A stretch of 64,000 nucleotides of DNA from contig NZ_JARUBH010000009.1 of the NCBI RefSeq assembly GCF_029626105.1, positions 5,084,001-5,148,000 on the forward strand, in the 5' to 3' direction. The translations under genes and the position numbers were made by a program. This document shows, piece by piece, positions 25,701 through 33,874 of this stretch (positions are counted from its first letter, which is position 1; every line of letters starts with the position of its first letter). Source of the DNA: Solwaraspora sp. WMMD792. Lineage in GTDB: Bacteria; Actinomycetota; Actinomycetes; Mycobacteriales; Micromonosporaceae. Under the pieces are notes generated by a model. The model worked only from the letters and a program-made list of their open reading frames with translations, was not told the origin of the DNA and did not search any database.

Positions 25701-26955
25701 CAGCTGCACCGTCCGCCACCCTGGCACGGGCCGCGGCCTCGTCCCGCTGGGCCGACTGAAGCTCCTGCGCCGTCTGCTCGGCGGTACGCCGGGCCTGCGC
25801 CGCCTCCGCCTCGACGTCACGCAGACGTTTGGCCTGCTGGCCGGCGAACGTCGCCCGCTGATCGGCCGCCTCCCGCAGCCGAGTCAGATGCTCGGCGGTA
25901 CGCGCCTCGGGGCTCTCCGCGAGTGCCCGTCGGCGCGCCTGCAGCTCGGTGGCGCGCGCGTCCAGATCGGCCAGTCTGACCTCAGCCTGGCGTACCGCCA
26001 GGTCGGCCTGCTCGTGCGCCCGCTGCGCGTCGCCCAGCTCGCGGCCCAGCTGCTCGTACCGGCTGTGCTGCTGCCGCAGCACCGCGGCCTTGCGTTTCGT
26101 CGCGATCCGCGCGTACTGCCGGTAGCGGGTGAGGAAGTCGTCGGCGGCCTTCTTCGTCTCGCGCAGCTCGGTCAGCGTCTCCCGCTCGTCGTCGAGGCCC
26201 CGGAACGCCTCGGCGACCTGCGCGATCAGGTTCTCGTCCAGCGGCGGCAGCGCGTCGCCGAGCGCCCGGGACAGGGTCTTCTCGTCCGGGCGCTTGGACA
26301 GCTGCGGCTGCCGCAGCTTGATCAGCAGGGACACCAGCGCGTCGTACCGGTCCCCCAGGCCGAACAGCGCCTCGTCGACCGCCCGCCGGTAGTCGACGGC
26401 CCGGTCGTAGAGCATCCCCGCCGGGCCGATCGCGTCCCGCAGCCGGTCCCGGGTCGCCGCCGTACCGGTGGGGGTGAGCAACTGCAGATCGGCGCCGACC
26501 CGTTGGCTGGTGACGAAGTACCAGTGCCGGGCGATGCCGCGCCCGGCGACCGCTTTCAGTCCGCAGCCGATGGTCAGGTAGCGGGCGGTGCCGTCGGCGT
26601 CGCGGTGGCCGAACTCCAGCCAGGTGTAGCCGGTCCGCTCCGGGTGCGGGTGCCGGCCGCCGAGCAGCAGGTTCCACTCCATCCGCTTGTGCGGATCCCC
26701 GTCGGGCTCCACTCGGTACGGTGCCAGCTCACCGTCCAACAGGAACGGTACGGTCAACGCGAGGACCTTCGACTTGCCGGTGCCGTTGTTGCCCCGCAGC
26801 AGCAGGCTGCCGCGGTGGAAGTGGAACTCCTCCTGGTCGTAGTAGAAGATGTCCACCAGCCCGGCCCGCAGCGGCTGCCACCGTTCCCGGTCCGGCACCG
26901 GCAGCTCCCGGTCCGACATGGACGTCGGTGCGGCGGTGGTGGCTGCGGCGGTCAC
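22762..26955 (-). CDS. jetC: Wadjet type II JetC (SMC-like ATPase, TIGR02680)
   Basis: 1397 residues. SMC/MukB-like motor: Walker A GNNGTGKS at residues 55-62, long coiled coils rich in Arg/Ala/Glu through about 280-1150, signature SGGERVLAASIPLF near 1255 and Walker B LIALDEAFAGVD near 1285. It forms the ring that binds and extrudes plasmid DNA with JetA and JetB. GTG start at 26955 lies 11 nt after GGAGG; it begins 8 bp after jetB. Both ATPase motifs are intact, so the system should be active. Confidence 0.95.
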   Translation of the reverse strand: MTAAATTAAPTSMSDRELPVPDRERWQPLRAGLVDIFYYDQEEFHFHRGSLLLRGNNGTGKSKVLALTVPFLLDGELAPYRVEPDGDPHKRMEWNLLLGGRHPHPERTGYTWLEFGHRDADGTARYLTIGCGLKAVAGRGIARHWYFVTSQRVGADLQLLTPTGTAATRDRLRDAIGPAGMLYDRAVDYRRAVDEALFGLGDRYDALVSLLIKLRQPQLSKRPDEKTLSRALGDALPPLDENLIAQVAEAFRGLDDERETLTELRETKKAADDFLTRYRQYARIATKRKAAVLRQQHSRYEQLGRELGDAQRAHEQADLAVRQAEVRLADLDARATELQARRRALAESPEARTAEHLTRLREAADQRATFAGQQAKRLRDVEAEAAQARRTAEQTAQELQSAQRDEAAARARVADGAAAAGIADRHRDRVLAALPDDSTHGLDEARRAADQLVQDRRAALRTLDRLRAAAESARTRADRAREEVDRLDAEVAAADEAVTDAETAAAEQGETLVRRTGEYLTGLVELSIADPEAVLGRLDSWVSTLDGDNPAAREVTAASRAAAEAIARADAAVEAEQRRVADRVGEIDAELRRLTDGAHQPPPAPHTRSPQLRLDRPGAPLWRVVDFVEGVPPQVRAGVEAALEAAGVLDAWIDPDGTVRHPDSGDALLRPTDEVATNLGTLLRPVIDDADPHAAALTGPTVAAVLAAIGLGAESGAATWVDPDGGFGIGVVTGRWTKPDAEHIGDGAREAARRARIAALRAEADELAAVSADLAEQRTTLDERRRAVGHETENLPSDQALREAHTLVRGAHQLRRDTAGRRDEAATRHRTAVSAAQTALAEATEFADDVGLPHDADGLAEVRDGLQDYQVRLAAWWPTLTGVRDATRRRAEASRTYEEKQEQLEPAAIEAAETAEAARLARVEFETLDATAGATVAELERQLREVADAEQECQRESRDTRQRERDAWGARGDADGRRDRLTGDLAEATATRDAAVEVLRAFADTGLIALACPEQELPDTRQPWATTPAVAVARGVDRLLADVDDGDRPWERIQHQVSLDMKVLTDSLSRHGHQVLPAVREDTMIVEVVFQGHNRSVADLSAALVTEIDERQRVLSAHEREVLETHLVNEVAGALQELVAGAEQQVATMNGELEERPTSTGMRLRLLWRPTRDAPPGLAELRARQLRQSTDVWNDADRRAIGAFLQEQIGRERLRDEAATWHEQLTRALDYRAWHEFAIQRHQDGQWRPATGPASGGERVLAASIPLFAAASSYYGSAGNAHAPRLIALDEAFAGVDDDSRAKCLGLLATFDLDVVMTSEREWGCYPQVPGLGIAQLARHDGIDAVLVTPWRWDGRERHRMRRVELAVPQQRPTRPDSEPDPAGPDGAEQPALWSAE

Positions 26956-26963
26956 GGTGATGG

Positions 26964-28181
26964 TTACCTCCTCAGGGCGGCGGGACGGGTCTCCCGGATC
27001 GTCGGCTCTGCCAGGGAGTAACGGGCGATCGCCGGGCGGGCGACGACCAGCGGATCCTCGGCCGGTTCGACAGTGACGAGTTTGAGGGCGCGCAGCGCGT
27101 CCAACGCGGTGGCGACCAGTTCGACCTCGGCGCCTGGATCGGTGGCGTGTTTGCGCCAGTACGACCGGTGCGCCCGGGCCAGCTCACGGGTGTGCCGGTG
27201 CAGCTCGCTGACCCGCAGCCCGCCCGCGCCGCCCGCCGCGATCCGCTCCGCCAGCAGCAGCGTCAGGTGGCTCTGCATCCCCTCGGCCGGCATCCGGACG
27301 TCGGTCAGCTCGTCGGCCGGGTCCACCATCGCGACCCCTTCGGCCCGTACCTCGCCGACCAGCCCGGTCAGTTGGGTGATCCGGTTCAGGATGGCGTACC
27401 GCTGGCTGGTCAGATAGGCCAGCTCGGGTTCGGTCAGCTCGTCGTAGTAGACGACCGGCTGTTCGAGCAGCAGCCGGGTGAGCCGGTGCCGCAGCGCCCG
27501 GTTGCGGGCATCCTCGACATCGGGCACCACCTCGACGGTCAGCGCCGCCAGCCGGCCGTCCGGTGCCACGTCACCGATCATCGACGGGCCGCGGCTGCTG
27601 GCCAGCAGGCCGGCGATCACCCGCCGGTCAACGTCGTAGAGCACGTCACCACTGGTGCCGAGGTACGCGTCCTCGTGGCCGGCCACCCGACGCAGTACCC
27701 CCCAGTGCAGCAGCAGCCGGACTACCGCCACCATGTCGGCCCGCCGCTCCCGCCGGTCCAGGGCGAACGTGAACCCGGTGGCGGCCAGCGCCGGATCGGC
27801 GGCGGCCAGCACCACGTCCTCGGCCAGCCGGCCAAGGGTGATCTGCCCGTCGGCGCGTTCCAGCGCGGCCAGGGCGAGGCAGGTCAGCACGTACCGCTGC
27901 CGGGAGAACGGGGTCCTGGCCTTCGGATCCCGGGCCGGGTGGGTCTGGTCCTGTGGGTCGGCGGTCAGCTTCATCAGCCGGATCGTCTGGGCGTCGGCGA
28001 CCAGCCGCCACCCGGTCTCCCGGTCGAACCACTCGCGCAGCTCTGCGGCGTACGTGCGGACCAGCCGGAACTCGTCGTCCGGGGTCAGCCCGGCGACCAG
28101 CAGCGGGCGGGCGAGCAGCAGCCGGGCGGCCCGCTGCAGCCGGCCTGAGGAGTCGCCCTCGGCCGGACCGCGCGCCCTCAC
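26964..28181 (-). CDS. jetB: Wadjet type II JetB (TIGR02678, DUF2398)
   Basis: 405 residues, winged-helix kleisin-associated subunit corresponding to MukE/JetB. The family pattern is clear (RLLLARPLLVAGLTPDDEFRLVRTY near residue 20, FSRQRYVLTCLALAALERADGQ near 120, PVVYYDELTEPELAYLTSQR near 255). The GTG start overlaps the jetA stop by 4 bases and its own stop lies 8 bp before jetC, so the operon is tightly coupled. Confidence 0.92.
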   Translation of the reverse strand: MRARGPAEGDSSGRLQRAARLLLARPLLVAGLTPDDEFRLVRTYAAELREWFDRETGWRLVADAQTIRLMKLTADPQDQTHPARDPKARTPFSRQRYVLTCLALAALERADGQITLGRLAEDVVLAAADPALAATGFTFALDRRERRADMVAVVRLLLHWGVLRRVAGHEDAYLGTSGDVLYDVDRRVIAGLLASSRGPSMIGDVAPDGRLAALTVEVVPDVEDARNRALRHRLTRLLLEQPVVYYDELTEPELAYLTSQRYAILNRITQLTGLVGEVRAEGVAMVDPADELTDVRMPAEGMQSHLTLLLAERIAAGGAGGLRVSELHRHTRELARAHRSYWRKHATDPGAEVELVATALDALRALKLVTVEPAEDPLVVARPAIARYSLAEPTIRETRPAALRR

Positions 28182-29773
28182 CCGGCCGCCCCGACCGCCG
28201 CGAGGTCGGCTCCGGCAGAGAGCAGGCCGGCTCCGGTCGGAGCCAGGTCGGTGATGTCGACCAGATGTTCCGGCCCGGTGAGCACCCCGTCGGCGGTGAC
28301 GATCCGCACCGGCGGCGACCCGTCGACGCGGACCAGGCGTACCCGTAGCGTGCCGTCGGAGGTGGTGGTGGTCACCTCCGTGGCGTCCGGCCGCCGGGCC
28401 GCCAGCGCGTCGCCCAGCAGATGGAGAAAGAGCCGGAACTCGGCGGTATCCAGTTCACCGAGGCGCGACAGTGGGACGGGCCCGTCGGTGGCCAACGCCG
28501 CTCGGGCGCGGGCCGTCTGGGCCGTCTCCCGCTCGGCGCGTTCGGCCAGCTGCCGCCGCTGCGCGGAGCGGTCCAGCACCCGGCTCGGCGAGCCGCGCCG
28601 CTCGTACGATCCGGTTTTGCGCAGTCGAGGGCTGATCTCCAGCCGGGGTGCCTGGGCCCACGACGTCGATGCCGGCACCGGTCGCTGCTCGACCGCGGCC
28701 AGGGTCTCGGTCGTCACGGTCAGGTGCCGCACCGGCGACAGGCCGAACGCGGTGTGCCAGAGCCGGTGCGCGGCCTCGTCGTCGGGGGCCTGCGCGAACC
28801 ACAACGCGAGCGACCGGAAGTCGGCCGACCGGTCCGACCGGCCGGCCCGGCGTTCGTTGATCGACGCCACCGCGCCGAGCAGCTGCCGGATCGCGCCGAT
28901 GGCGGCGGTACGCAGCAGCCGTGCCTGGGACTGCCGGCTGGCGTCGCCGCTGACGAACCAGTCCCGCAGCCCGTCCCAGCGTTGCTGCCAGACCACCCGT
29001 GCCTGGTGCAGTGCCCGGTCGTCGGCGTCCTCGCCGGGTGCGGCGTCGGCGGCCTCCCGGCGGGCCACGATCTCCAGCAGCGGGCTTACCCCGGTCGCCT
29101 CGATCCGGTGGGCCAGGTTGGCGATCTCCGCGCCCCGGTTGGCGAGATCGGCGATGAACCGTTCGATGTACGCGATCAGCTGTTCCTTGTACGCGAGGAA
29201 GGCCGCCACGTCGGCGTCGGCGAAGTCGACGGCCCGCCGCAGCGACGCCATGAACGCCTGCGCGTTGTCGGCCAGCCCGGTGAACCGGTCGACCAGGCTC
29301 AGCATCAGCAGGTGGGTCTTTGCCGGGTCGGGCGCGGACCCGGCGGCGGCCTCGGTGGCGATGCCCAGCAGGGCGCGCAGCTGGTCGGCGATGTCGGACA
29401 GCGCCACCGACTGCAGGGCGCCGCGTCGGCCGATCGCCTCCTCGTACGTGGCGATGGCCTGCTCGGCGGCGTGGCCGTGCGCGCTCAACTGGTAGAGGTA
29501 GCGGGCGCGGTGGAAGTCTTCCACGGTGGTGACCCGTCCGGTGTCCGGGTCGGCCCGCAGGTTGCCCCACTCGGCGAGCTGGGCCAGCGCCGCCGCGACG
29601 GCCTCCAGCGACGCCCCGGGGCCGATCTCGGCCAGGACGTCCTCCGGCCGCAGATGTACGGTGAACCGACGTTTCGCCCGGACGAATGCATTCAGCACGT
29701 CCCGGTACAGGGTGACGTTCTGCGCCTGCAGGTGCGCGAACGGCTGGGCAGCCGGTGCGGTACCGGTGGACAT
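28178..29773 (-). CDS. jetA: Wadjet type II JetA (TIGR02677, DUF2397)
   Basis: 531 residues from ATG 29773. It corresponds to the kleisin-like subunit (MukF/JetA) that links JetC heads. The N-terminus HLQAQNVTLYRDVLNAFVRAKRRF, the winged-helix LRPEDVLAEIG and the long helical middle (NLAHRIEATGVSPLL) follow the DUF2397 pattern; it is full length. First gene of jetABCD, read leftward; a TetR gene in the same direction starts at 30.5 kb but ends 117 bp earlier, so the operon probably has its own promoter. Confidence 0.92.
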   Translation of the reverse strand: MSTGTAPAAQPFAHLQAQNVTLYRDVLNAFVRAKRRFTVHLRPEDVLAEIGPGASLEAVAAALAQLAEWGNLRADPDTGRVTTVEDFHRARYLYQLSAHGHAAEQAIATYEEAIGRRGALQSVALSDIADQLRALLGIATEAAAGSAPDPAKTHLLMLSLVDRFTGLADNAQAFMASLRRAVDFADADVAAFLAYKEQLIAYIERFIADLANRGAEIANLAHRIEATGVSPLLEIVARREAADAAPGEDADDRALHQARVVWQQRWDGLRDWFVSGDASRQSQARLLRTAAIGAIRQLLGAVASINERRAGRSDRSADFRSLALWFAQAPDDEAAHRLWHTAFGLSPVRHLTVTTETLAAVEQRPVPASTSWAQAPRLEISPRLRKTGSYERRGSPSRVLDRSAQRRQLAERAERETAQTARARAALATDGPVPLSRLGELDTAEFRLFLHLLGDALAARRPDATEVTTTTSDGTLRVRLVRVDGSPPVRIVTADGVLTGPEHLVDITDLAPTGAGLLSAGADLAAVGAAG

Positions 29774-29889
29774 CCCGCCATCATCGCAGACCCGGATCGG
29801 GCCACGACGCACACAGCAGGGGTCATGTGGCCACGCCGGATGCTGCGGTCGCGGGACGCGACCCACCGGACTGAGCAGCCCGCGAGCCG

Positions 29890-30510
29890 CTACCGGTCGC
29901 CGCGTAGGTACCGGGTCACCATGTCGACCAGTTCGTTCTCCAGCGTCTCGACCGGGACGCCGCGCGGATCGGCCAGCAGCTTGTGCGTGTTGATCTCCAC
30001 GGTGAACAAGATCAGCTCGGCGGCGGTGTCGACGTCGCGTACGTCGACGTCCGGGTGTCGGGCGAGCAGGTCACGCAGTTGAGAGACCCGGATCTCGCCG
30101 TGCCGGTTGATCGCGTCGAGCAGTTCCGGTGAGACCGGCGCCTCTTCGATCATGATGCGGAGCAGTTGCGGATCGTCCCGGTGGTTGTCGATCGCGTCGC
30201 GGACGATCGCCTCGACCATCGCCTTCAAGCTCCCGGCGGACATGTCGAGCTGATCGGCCTGCTGCCAGGCGCCGCGATCGATGTGCCGCACCAGCAGCTC
30301 GGCGAGGATGGCGTCCTTGTTCGGAAAGTACTGGTACAGCGAGCCGATGGAGATGCGGGCGCGCTCGGCGATGCGGTTGGTGGTCCCGGCCGCGTAGCCG
30401 TACTCGGTGAAAACGTGAGCAGCGGCGGTGAGGATGCGCTCCCGGGTCAGCTCGGCACGCACCTGGCGGGGCCTGCGACGTGGCGCAAGACGATGGTCGC
30501 CCGACGGCAT
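29890..30510 (-). CDS. TetR-family regulator
   Basis: 206 residues. HTH at about 20-65 (RILTAAAHVFTEYGYAAGTTNRIAERARISIGSLYQYFPNKDAIL); the C-terminal ligand-binding part is all helical. ATG 30510 has GAGGAGG 6 nt upstream. It is divergent from the siderophore-interacting reductase gene, and the intergenic region contains an inverted repeat, so it probably represses both itself and the redox operon. Confidence 0.9.
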   Translation of the reverse strand: MPSGDHRLAPRRRPRQVRAELTRERILTAAAHVFTEYGYAAGTTNRIAERARISIGSLYQYFPNKDAILAELLVRHIDRGAWQQADQLDMSAGSLKAMVEAIVRDAIDNHRDDPQLLRIMIEEAPVSPELLDAINRHGEIRVSQLRDLLARHPDVDVRDVDTAAELILFTVEINTHKLLADPRGVPVETLENELVDMVTRYLRGDR

Positions 30511-30554
30511 CCGGGTCCTCCTCGGCAGCGGCAAAAGCGAGTAGCCAAAAGATG

Positions 30555-30574
30555 AGCTATTGCTCAGAATAGCT
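30555..30574. promoter_or_regulatory. Candidate TetR operator
   Basis: AGCTATT (30555-30561) and AATAGCT (30568-30574) form a perfect 7-bp inverted repeat with a 6-bp spacer, in the 110-bp gap between the divergent TetR and reductase genes. Confidence 0.6.
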
Positions 30575-30620
30575 TCATGAGCTGCGAAAACAAGGGCGAT
30601 CACCGACCCGGTGGTGGATC

Positions 30621-31421
30621 GTGATACCCAAGGTCCAGCTGCCCGAGTCACGCACGATGATCACGCTGGAGGTGCGTCGCCGCGAGTTCCCCACCCCGGG
30701 CTTCGCGAGCGTCACCCTGGGCGGCCCCGCCGTCAGGGACCTCGTCGTCGCCGGCAACGACCAGGCCGTCCGGCTGTTCTTCCCTCGCGAGGGACAGACC
30801 CGGCTACGGATGCCCACCGTCTCGAACGACGCCTGGATCGCCCAGGTGCTGCTGTGGCCGAAGTCGACCCGGCCGTGGGTCCGCAACCTGACGATCCGGC
30901 GGGCCCGACCCGCCGACGACGAGATCGACATCGAGTTCGCCCTGCACGGCGACTCACCCATGTCGTCCTGGGCACGCACCGCCGAGCCGGGCACCCCGGC
31001 CGGGATCTTCGACATCGGCACCATGTACCGGCTGCCGGAGCAGGTGGACCGGCAACTGCTGGTCGGCGACGAGAGCGCGCTGCCCGCCGTACTGTCGATC
31101 CTCGACGGCACACCACCGACGCTGGCCACGGAGGTCTACCTGGAAGTCCCGACCAGGGCCGACATCCGGTCGGTCGAGACACCTGCCGGCGTACGCGTCC
31201 ACTGGTTCAGCCGCGACGGCGCGGATCTGCGGCCCGGTGCTCTGCTGGTGGCGGCGCTACGCGACGCGGCCCTGCCGTCGGACCGCTTCTACACCTGGGT
31301 CGCGGGCGAGTCCTGGTTGGCCACCACGGTACGGCGACACCTGGTCAACGACCGGGGAGTCGCCAAACGGGACATCTCGTTCTTTGGCTACTGGCGTATC
31401 GGCCGGTCCGCACCCGGCTGA
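30621..31421 (+). CDS. Siderophore-interacting protein (FAD/NAD(P)H ferric reductase)
   Basis: 266 residues. Family features: FAD-binding barrel (about 10-130, with QAVRLFFPREGQTRLRMPTVSNDAW and WVRNLTIRRAR), and C-terminal SIP domain (LLVGDESALPAVLSIL near 150; YTWVAGESWLATTVRRHL; final HISFFGYWRxG-like end, here KRDISFFGYWRIG). These flavoproteins release iron from ferric siderophores in the cytoplasm. GTG 30621 has GGTGG just upstream; ATG 30657 is an alternative. It is followed after 29 bp by the fused reductase and is probably controlled by the divergent TetR. Confidence 0.85.
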   Translation: MIPKVQLPESRTMITLEVRRREFPTPGFASVTLGGPAVRDLVVAGNDQAVRLFFPREGQTRLRMPTVSNDAWIAQVLLWPKSTRPWVRNLTIRRARPADDEIDIEFALHGDSPMSSWARTAEPGTPAGIFDIGTMYRLPEQVDRQLLVGDESALPAVLSILDGTPPTLATEVYLEVPTRADIRSVETPAGVRVHWFSRDGADLRPGALLVAALRDAALPSDRFYTWVAGESWLATTVRRHLVNDRGVAKRDISFFGYWRIGRSAPG

Positions 31422-31450
31422 CCGAGGAACGGTTGAGAGAGGAATCCCCT

Positions 31451-33688
31451 GTGCGACAGGTAGACCAGGTAGACCAGGTGGCCACCCCGCGCCGGCTCAC
31501 GACGGTGGAGCAGGTGGAGGGCATTGTCGGCCAGCCGGCGTCGGTGGTCATGCTCAAACAGATCAGCGCCCTCGACGACGGCTGCCGGGACATCCTGGCC
31601 CGCTGCCCGATCGCCGCCTTCGGCTACCGGGACGCCGGCGGCACCAGCAGGACGACCTTCGTCGGCGGTACGCCGGGCTTCACCCGCGTCCACTCCCCCA
31701 CCCGGATCTCGTTCCCTCTGGCAGAGCCCGGCGACCCGTACGGTCCGGTCTCGTTCTTCTTCCTGCTGCCCGGCGTCGGAGAGATTCTGCGGGTCAACGG
31801 CACCCTGGTCGCGCGTCAGGGCGCGCGGACCACGGTCGACATCGAGCAGGCGTACGTGCACTGCGCCCAGGCGGTGCTGCGGTCCCGCCTGTGGCAGCCA
31901 CCCACCTCGGTCGGGCCGCCGATGGCGGAGATCGCGGGTGACGGCCCGCTGTCCCGACCCGGCGTCGCCGAGTTCCTGGCCACCGCACCGTTCCTCGCAT
32001 TGTCCAGTTGGGACTCCGCCGGTGGCAGCGACACCAGCCCACGCGGCGACCAGCCGACGGTGGTCCGAATCCTGGACGGTCACACGCTCGCCATCGCCGA
32101 CCGCAAAGGCAACAAGCGCGCCGACACGCTGCACAACCTGCTCTCCGACGACCGGCTCTCGTTCGCCGCGCTCGTCCCCGGCCGCAGCGGCGCACTGCAC
32201 GTGCGTGGTCGAGGTGCGATCACCGACGACCCCGTACTGCTGGAGACGATGGCGCTGCGCGGCATGGCCCCGCACGCGGCGCTGCTCATCGACGTCGAGC
32301 ACGCCGAGCTGACCGACAACCTCGCCGTCGCACGCTCGCGGCCCTGGGCGCCCGACGGTCACGTCCGGCCCGGCGAGGTGCCGGACCTGATGGCCCTGGC
32401 CTCCGATCACCTCGCCGCCGGCTCGGCGAACGCCCCGAGCGGCCCGCCCACGTTCCTGCTCAAGGCCATCGGGGCGGTCCCGGGGATGCCCCGGCTGCTG
32501 CGCCTGGTGCTGAACCGTTCCTACCGTTCCGGGCTGCGCAAAGAGGGCTACGACGGCGTCGAGCCGGACACGGGCGGCCGACGTACCGGCTTCCTGGCCC
32601 GGCTGCGCAGCCGGCCGGCGGCCGGGTCGCGGCCGGACAACCGGCTCCGCGAGGTACGGGTCGTGCGGGTACGCAGGGAGACACCGGACGTCGTCACCCT
32701 CGTGCTGGCCGACGCCGACGGCAGCGACGCGCCGTTCGACTTCCTGCCCGGCCAGTTCTTCACCCTCGTCGTCGACATCGACGGCCGCCCGGTGCGCCGC
32801 GCCTACTCGGCCTCGTCGGCGCCCGGGTCGCCACAGTTGGAGGTCACCGTCAAGCACGTCGAGGGTGGCCGCTGCTCCAGCCACGTGCACCGCGACCTGC
32901 GCGCCGGGGACCGCCTCGCGGTACGCGGCCCGTCCGGCTCCTTCCACGTCGGACCGCAGACCAGCGGTGACATCGTGCTGGTCGCGGCGGGCAGCGGCGT
33001 GACCCCGATGATGAGCATGATCCGCACCCGCCTCGCCGCCCGAACCGAGGGCGGCCGAACCGAGGGCGGCCGGATTGCGCTGCTCTACAGCAGCCGCACC
33101 GAGCAGGACGTCATCTTCGCCGACGAGTTGGACCGGCTGGAACGGGAGCACCCTGACCGGTTCTCGGTCACCCACGTGCTGACCTGCCGGGAGCGGCGGC
33201 TCGACGCGGACCGTGTACGGCGCTGGGTCACCGAACTGTCTCCGGACCGGGAAGCCCACTACTACATCTGCGGCCCGGAGCCGCTGATCGGCACCGTGCG
33301 AGGCGCGCTGACCGGCCTCGGAGTCGCGGACGCGCTGGTGCACCACGAGCTCTACACCAGCGCGGCGGACCTCCACACCAGGGCGGCGGACCCGACCGCG
33401 CCGGCCGTGCCCTGGCAGATGGCCGTCGAGCAGGACGGACAGCCGGTCGCGACGGTGGTGGTCGAGCCCGGCCGGACGCTGCTCGACGCGGGGCTCGCGG
33501 CCGGGCTGCCGATGCCGTACTCCTGCACCGTCGGCAACTGCGGGGAGTGCGTGGTGAAGCTCCGCGCCGGGCAGGTCGCGCAGCACGAGCCGAACTGCCT
33601 GACCCCGCGGCAGCGGGCCGACGGCTACGTGCTGACCTGCGTGGGCCGGCCGATGTCGAAGGTCACCGTGGACATCGCGGACCCCTGA
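31451..33688 (+). CDS. Fused PNPOx-like / ferredoxin reductase / 2Fe-2S ferredoxin protein
   Basis: 745 residues from GTG 31451 (GAGAGGA 8 nt upstream). Residues about 1-390 are two pyridoxamine-phosphate-oxidase-like split barrels (MSMEG_1061-like; DTSPRGDQPTVVRIL). Residues about 398-500 are an FAD-binding barrel (RRAYSASSAPGSP), about 505-620 an NAD-binding domain (VLVAAGSGVTPMMSMI), and 660-745 a plant-type 2Fe-2S ferredoxin with the CTVGNCGEC cysteines near 691 and a distal LTC. A complete electron chain from NAD(P)H to a flavin-barrel substrate site in one polypeptide. The reaction is unknown; nitro- or metal-reduction is possible. Confidence 0.85.
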   Translation: MRQVDQVDQVATPRRLTTVEQVEGIVGQPASVVMLKQISALDDGCRDILARCPIAAFGYRDAGGTSRTTFVGGTPGFTRVHSPTRISFPLAEPGDPYGPVSFFFLLPGVGEILRVNGTLVARQGARTTVDIEQAYVHCAQAVLRSRLWQPPTSVGPPMAEIAGDGPLSRPGVAEFLATAPFLALSSWDSAGGSDTSPRGDQPTVVRILDGHTLAIADRKGNKRADTLHNLLSDDRLSFAALVPGRSGALHVRGRGAITDDPVLLETMALRGMAPHAALLIDVEHAELTDNLAVARSRPWAPDGHVRPGEVPDLMALASDHLAAGSANAPSGPPTFLLKAIGAVPGMPRLLRLVLNRSYRSGLRKEGYDGVEPDTGGRRTGFLARLRSRPAAGSRPDNRLREVRVVRVRRETPDVVTLVLADADGSDAPFDFLPGQFFTLVVDIDGRPVRRAYSASSAPGSPQLEVTVKHVEGGRCSSHVHRDLRAGDRLAVRGPSGSFHVGPQTSGDIVLVAAGSGVTPMMSMIRTRLAARTEGGRTEGGRIALLYSSRTEQDVIFADELDRLEREHPDRFSVTHVLTCRERRLDADRVRRWVTELSPDREAHYYICGPEPLIGTVRGALTGLGVADALVHHELYTSAADLHTRAADPTAPAVPWQMAVEQDGQPVATVVVEPGRTLLDAGLAAGLPMPYSCTVGNCGECVVKLRAGQVAQHEPNCLTPRQRADGYVLTCVGRPMSKVTVDIADP

Positions 33689-33732
33689 CCGGCGAGCGGT
33701 CCGGTGTCGATGATCGATGCCGAGCAGTCCTC

Positions 33733-33764
33733 ACCAGGAGCTCGCGCAGTTCTTACCAGGAGCT
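33733..33764. repeat. Direct repeat, 22 bp apart
   Basis: ACCAGGAGCT occurs at 33733-33742 and 33755-33764, i.e. two helical turns apart, about 110 bp before the DUF1996 gene. It may be a binding site for an activator. Confidence 0.35.
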
Positions 33765-33874
33765 TACGAGCCGACCCGAACCCGAACTGCCGCCGCCGGC
33801 AGGCCCGTACCAGCGATCGACACCAGGCGCCGACACCGGCCCTGGAATCACTGGCAACAGGTAGGGAGAGGCCG

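Noticed and set aside
22546-27021. Very long plus-strand frames (858 and 627 codons) opposite jetC
   Set aside because: Antisense frames in GC-rich DNA; compositions are Arg/Gly/Pro-rich without domains, while jetC motifs are intact on the other strand.
31388-33586. 732-codon minus-strand frame opposite the fused reductase
   Set aside because: Shadow of the coding frame; the plus strand carries continuous PNPOx, FAD, NAD and 2Fe-2S motifs.
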